Source: Myxococcales bacterium (GTDB taxonomy: Bacteria; Myxococcota_C; UBA6777). From it: a stretch of 6,455 bases of DNA. The notes under the pieces were generated by a model that did not search any database, was not told where the DNA came from, and saw nothing but the letters and a program-made list of their open reading frames with translations. Shown piece by piece: positions 5,912 to 6,455 of the stretch; the first letter of the stretch is position 1; each line of letters begins with the position of its first letter. The stretch covers positions 687 through 7,141 of the forward strand of contig JALTMC010000151.1 of assembly GCA_027005175.1 (NCBI GenBank), in the 5' to 3' direction. Made by a program: the position numbers and the translations under genes.

Positions 5912-6337
5912 ATGCTCAAAGCTGGACGTGACGTGCTTGGAGACGAAGCCAACACCATGAGCAACAATGTCATTCAAAATCTAGGAAAAGAAAAACTTCT
6001 TGTCGATTTAGGCTCTGCACACTTAGCCAGTAACCTCTCCGGAACAGCCTTCGAAATTGCCTCAGAACAACTCGTCAAACGAGGAACAGCAGCGTTTGTC
6101 AGAACCCTGATTCACAACCTCGACGAACACGATGTATGGAACGATGGTTTGCTCGACGCCATCGATACAATGTGGCATAAGACCAGCAGAGCAACTGTCA
6201 AAGAAGCAACACAATGGGGTGGCAAAGATGTCGCCATTCGATTGGCCAAACATATTGGTGCCGTCCGCTCCGGCAGCGTCGCAGAGGCCCTCATCGCTAG
6301 CCTCATCTGGCGCAGCGTCAGCGCAAGTATCAAATAG
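5912..6337 (+). CDS. Hypothetical protein, 141 aa, predicted largely helical
   Basis: I do not recognise a family. The protein starts MLKAGRDVLG and ends SASIK, with TAG at 6335-6337. It is rich in Ala, Leu, Val and charged residues and contains no Cys, no proline and no obvious catalytic motif. Stretches such as FEIASEQLVKR (47-57) and ATVKEATQWGGKDVAIRLAKH (94-114) look like amphipathic helices. There is no clear signal peptide or long membrane segment, although residues 28-50 are mildly hydrophobic. ATG 5912 is chosen because the extended -10 and palindrome lie just upstream and a weak GAAAG sits 4 nt before it. The frame stays open upstream to ATG 5813, but that start has no usable ribosome binding site and would place the promoter candidate inside the gene. 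It is divergent from the nucleoside kinase, and a heptamer array begins directly after the stop. The lack of stops and the plausible protein composition support a real gene, but only moderately. Confidence 0.6.
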   Translation: MLKAGRDVLGDEANTMSNNVIQNLGKEKLLVDLGSAHLASNLSGTAFEIASEQLVKRGTAAFVRTLIHNLDEHDVWNDGLLDAIDTMWHKTSRATVKEATQWGGKDVAIRLAKHIGAVRSGSVAEALIASLIWRSVSASIK

Positions 6338-6340
6338 TCG

Positions 6341-6455
6341 AAACTCAAAACTCGAAACTCAAAACTCAAAACTCAAAACTCAAAACTCGAAACTCGAAAC
6401 TCAAAACTCAAAACTCAAAACTCAAAACTCAAAACTCAAAACTCAAAACTCGAAA
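6341..6455. repeat. Heptanucleotide tandem array AAACTC(A/G), 16 full units, continues past the window
   Basis: Sixteen consecutive 7-bp units fill 6341-6452, plus AAA at the window end. Only the seventh base varies: G in units 2, 7, 8 and 16, A in all others. The array begins 3 bp after the stop codon of the 141-residue gene. The plus strand has no stop in any frame within it (a 7-residue period KLKTQNS), whereas the minus strand of the A-type unit contains TGA. It is a slippage-prone short-unit satellite; its total length is unknown because the window ends inside it. Confidence 0.98.

Noticed and set aside
6112-6369. Minus-strand open frame that starts in the heptamer array
   Set aside because: It starts at a non-ATG codon inside satellite DNA and runs antisense to the 141-residue gene, with no ribosome binding site.

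Overview
This is a bacterial stretch with roughly balanced base composition. It holds three confidently identified protein genes, one short unrecognised gene and an unusual amount of short repeated and dyad-symmetric DNA between them. The hybrid sensor kinase, the cyclic-nucleotide-binding domain and the Xth-type nuclease fit a free-living bacterium with elaborate signalling. A Gram-negative of the broad deltaproteobacterial or myxobacterial type is a reasonable guess, but the sequence contains no taxonomic marker.

Layout: positions 2-493 (+) hold the C-terminal part of an exonuclease III family AP endonuclease cut by the window edge. A 231-bp convergent gap (494-724) contains a perfect 46-bp tandem duplication and a diverged relative of it. 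Positions 725-3088 (-) encode a 787-residue soluble hybrid histidine kinase: degenerate receiver, two PAS domains, HisKA, HATPase and an intact C-terminal receiver. A 472-bp non-coding gap (3089-3560) carries several hairpins, a 21-bp tandem repeat and an 11-bp inverted repeat pair, one arm of which overlaps the next gene's stop codon. Positions 3561-5717 (-) encode a 718-residue fusion of a cyclic-nucleotide-binding domain to a TGS/ThrRS-SAD/uridine-kinase-type nucleoside kinase. A 194-bp divergent gap (5718-5911) contains an extended -10 candidate and a perfect 14-bp palindrome. Positions 5912-6337 (+) encode a 141-residue protein I do not recognise. Directly after its stop codon a heptanucleotide tandem array begins and runs to the window end.

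How they work together: the two large minus-strand genes point the same way but are separated by 472 bp of structured DNA, so they are probably separate transcription units. Both are signal-input proteins, one a phosphorelay kinase and the other a metabolic kinase with a nucleotide sensor attached, but nothing visible links their pathways. The most notable item is the cyclic-nucleotide-binding nucleoside kinase, which suggests second-messenger control of nucleoside salvage or a related phosphorylation. No tRNA, rRNA, CRISPR array, transposase gene or clear rho-independent terminator was seen.
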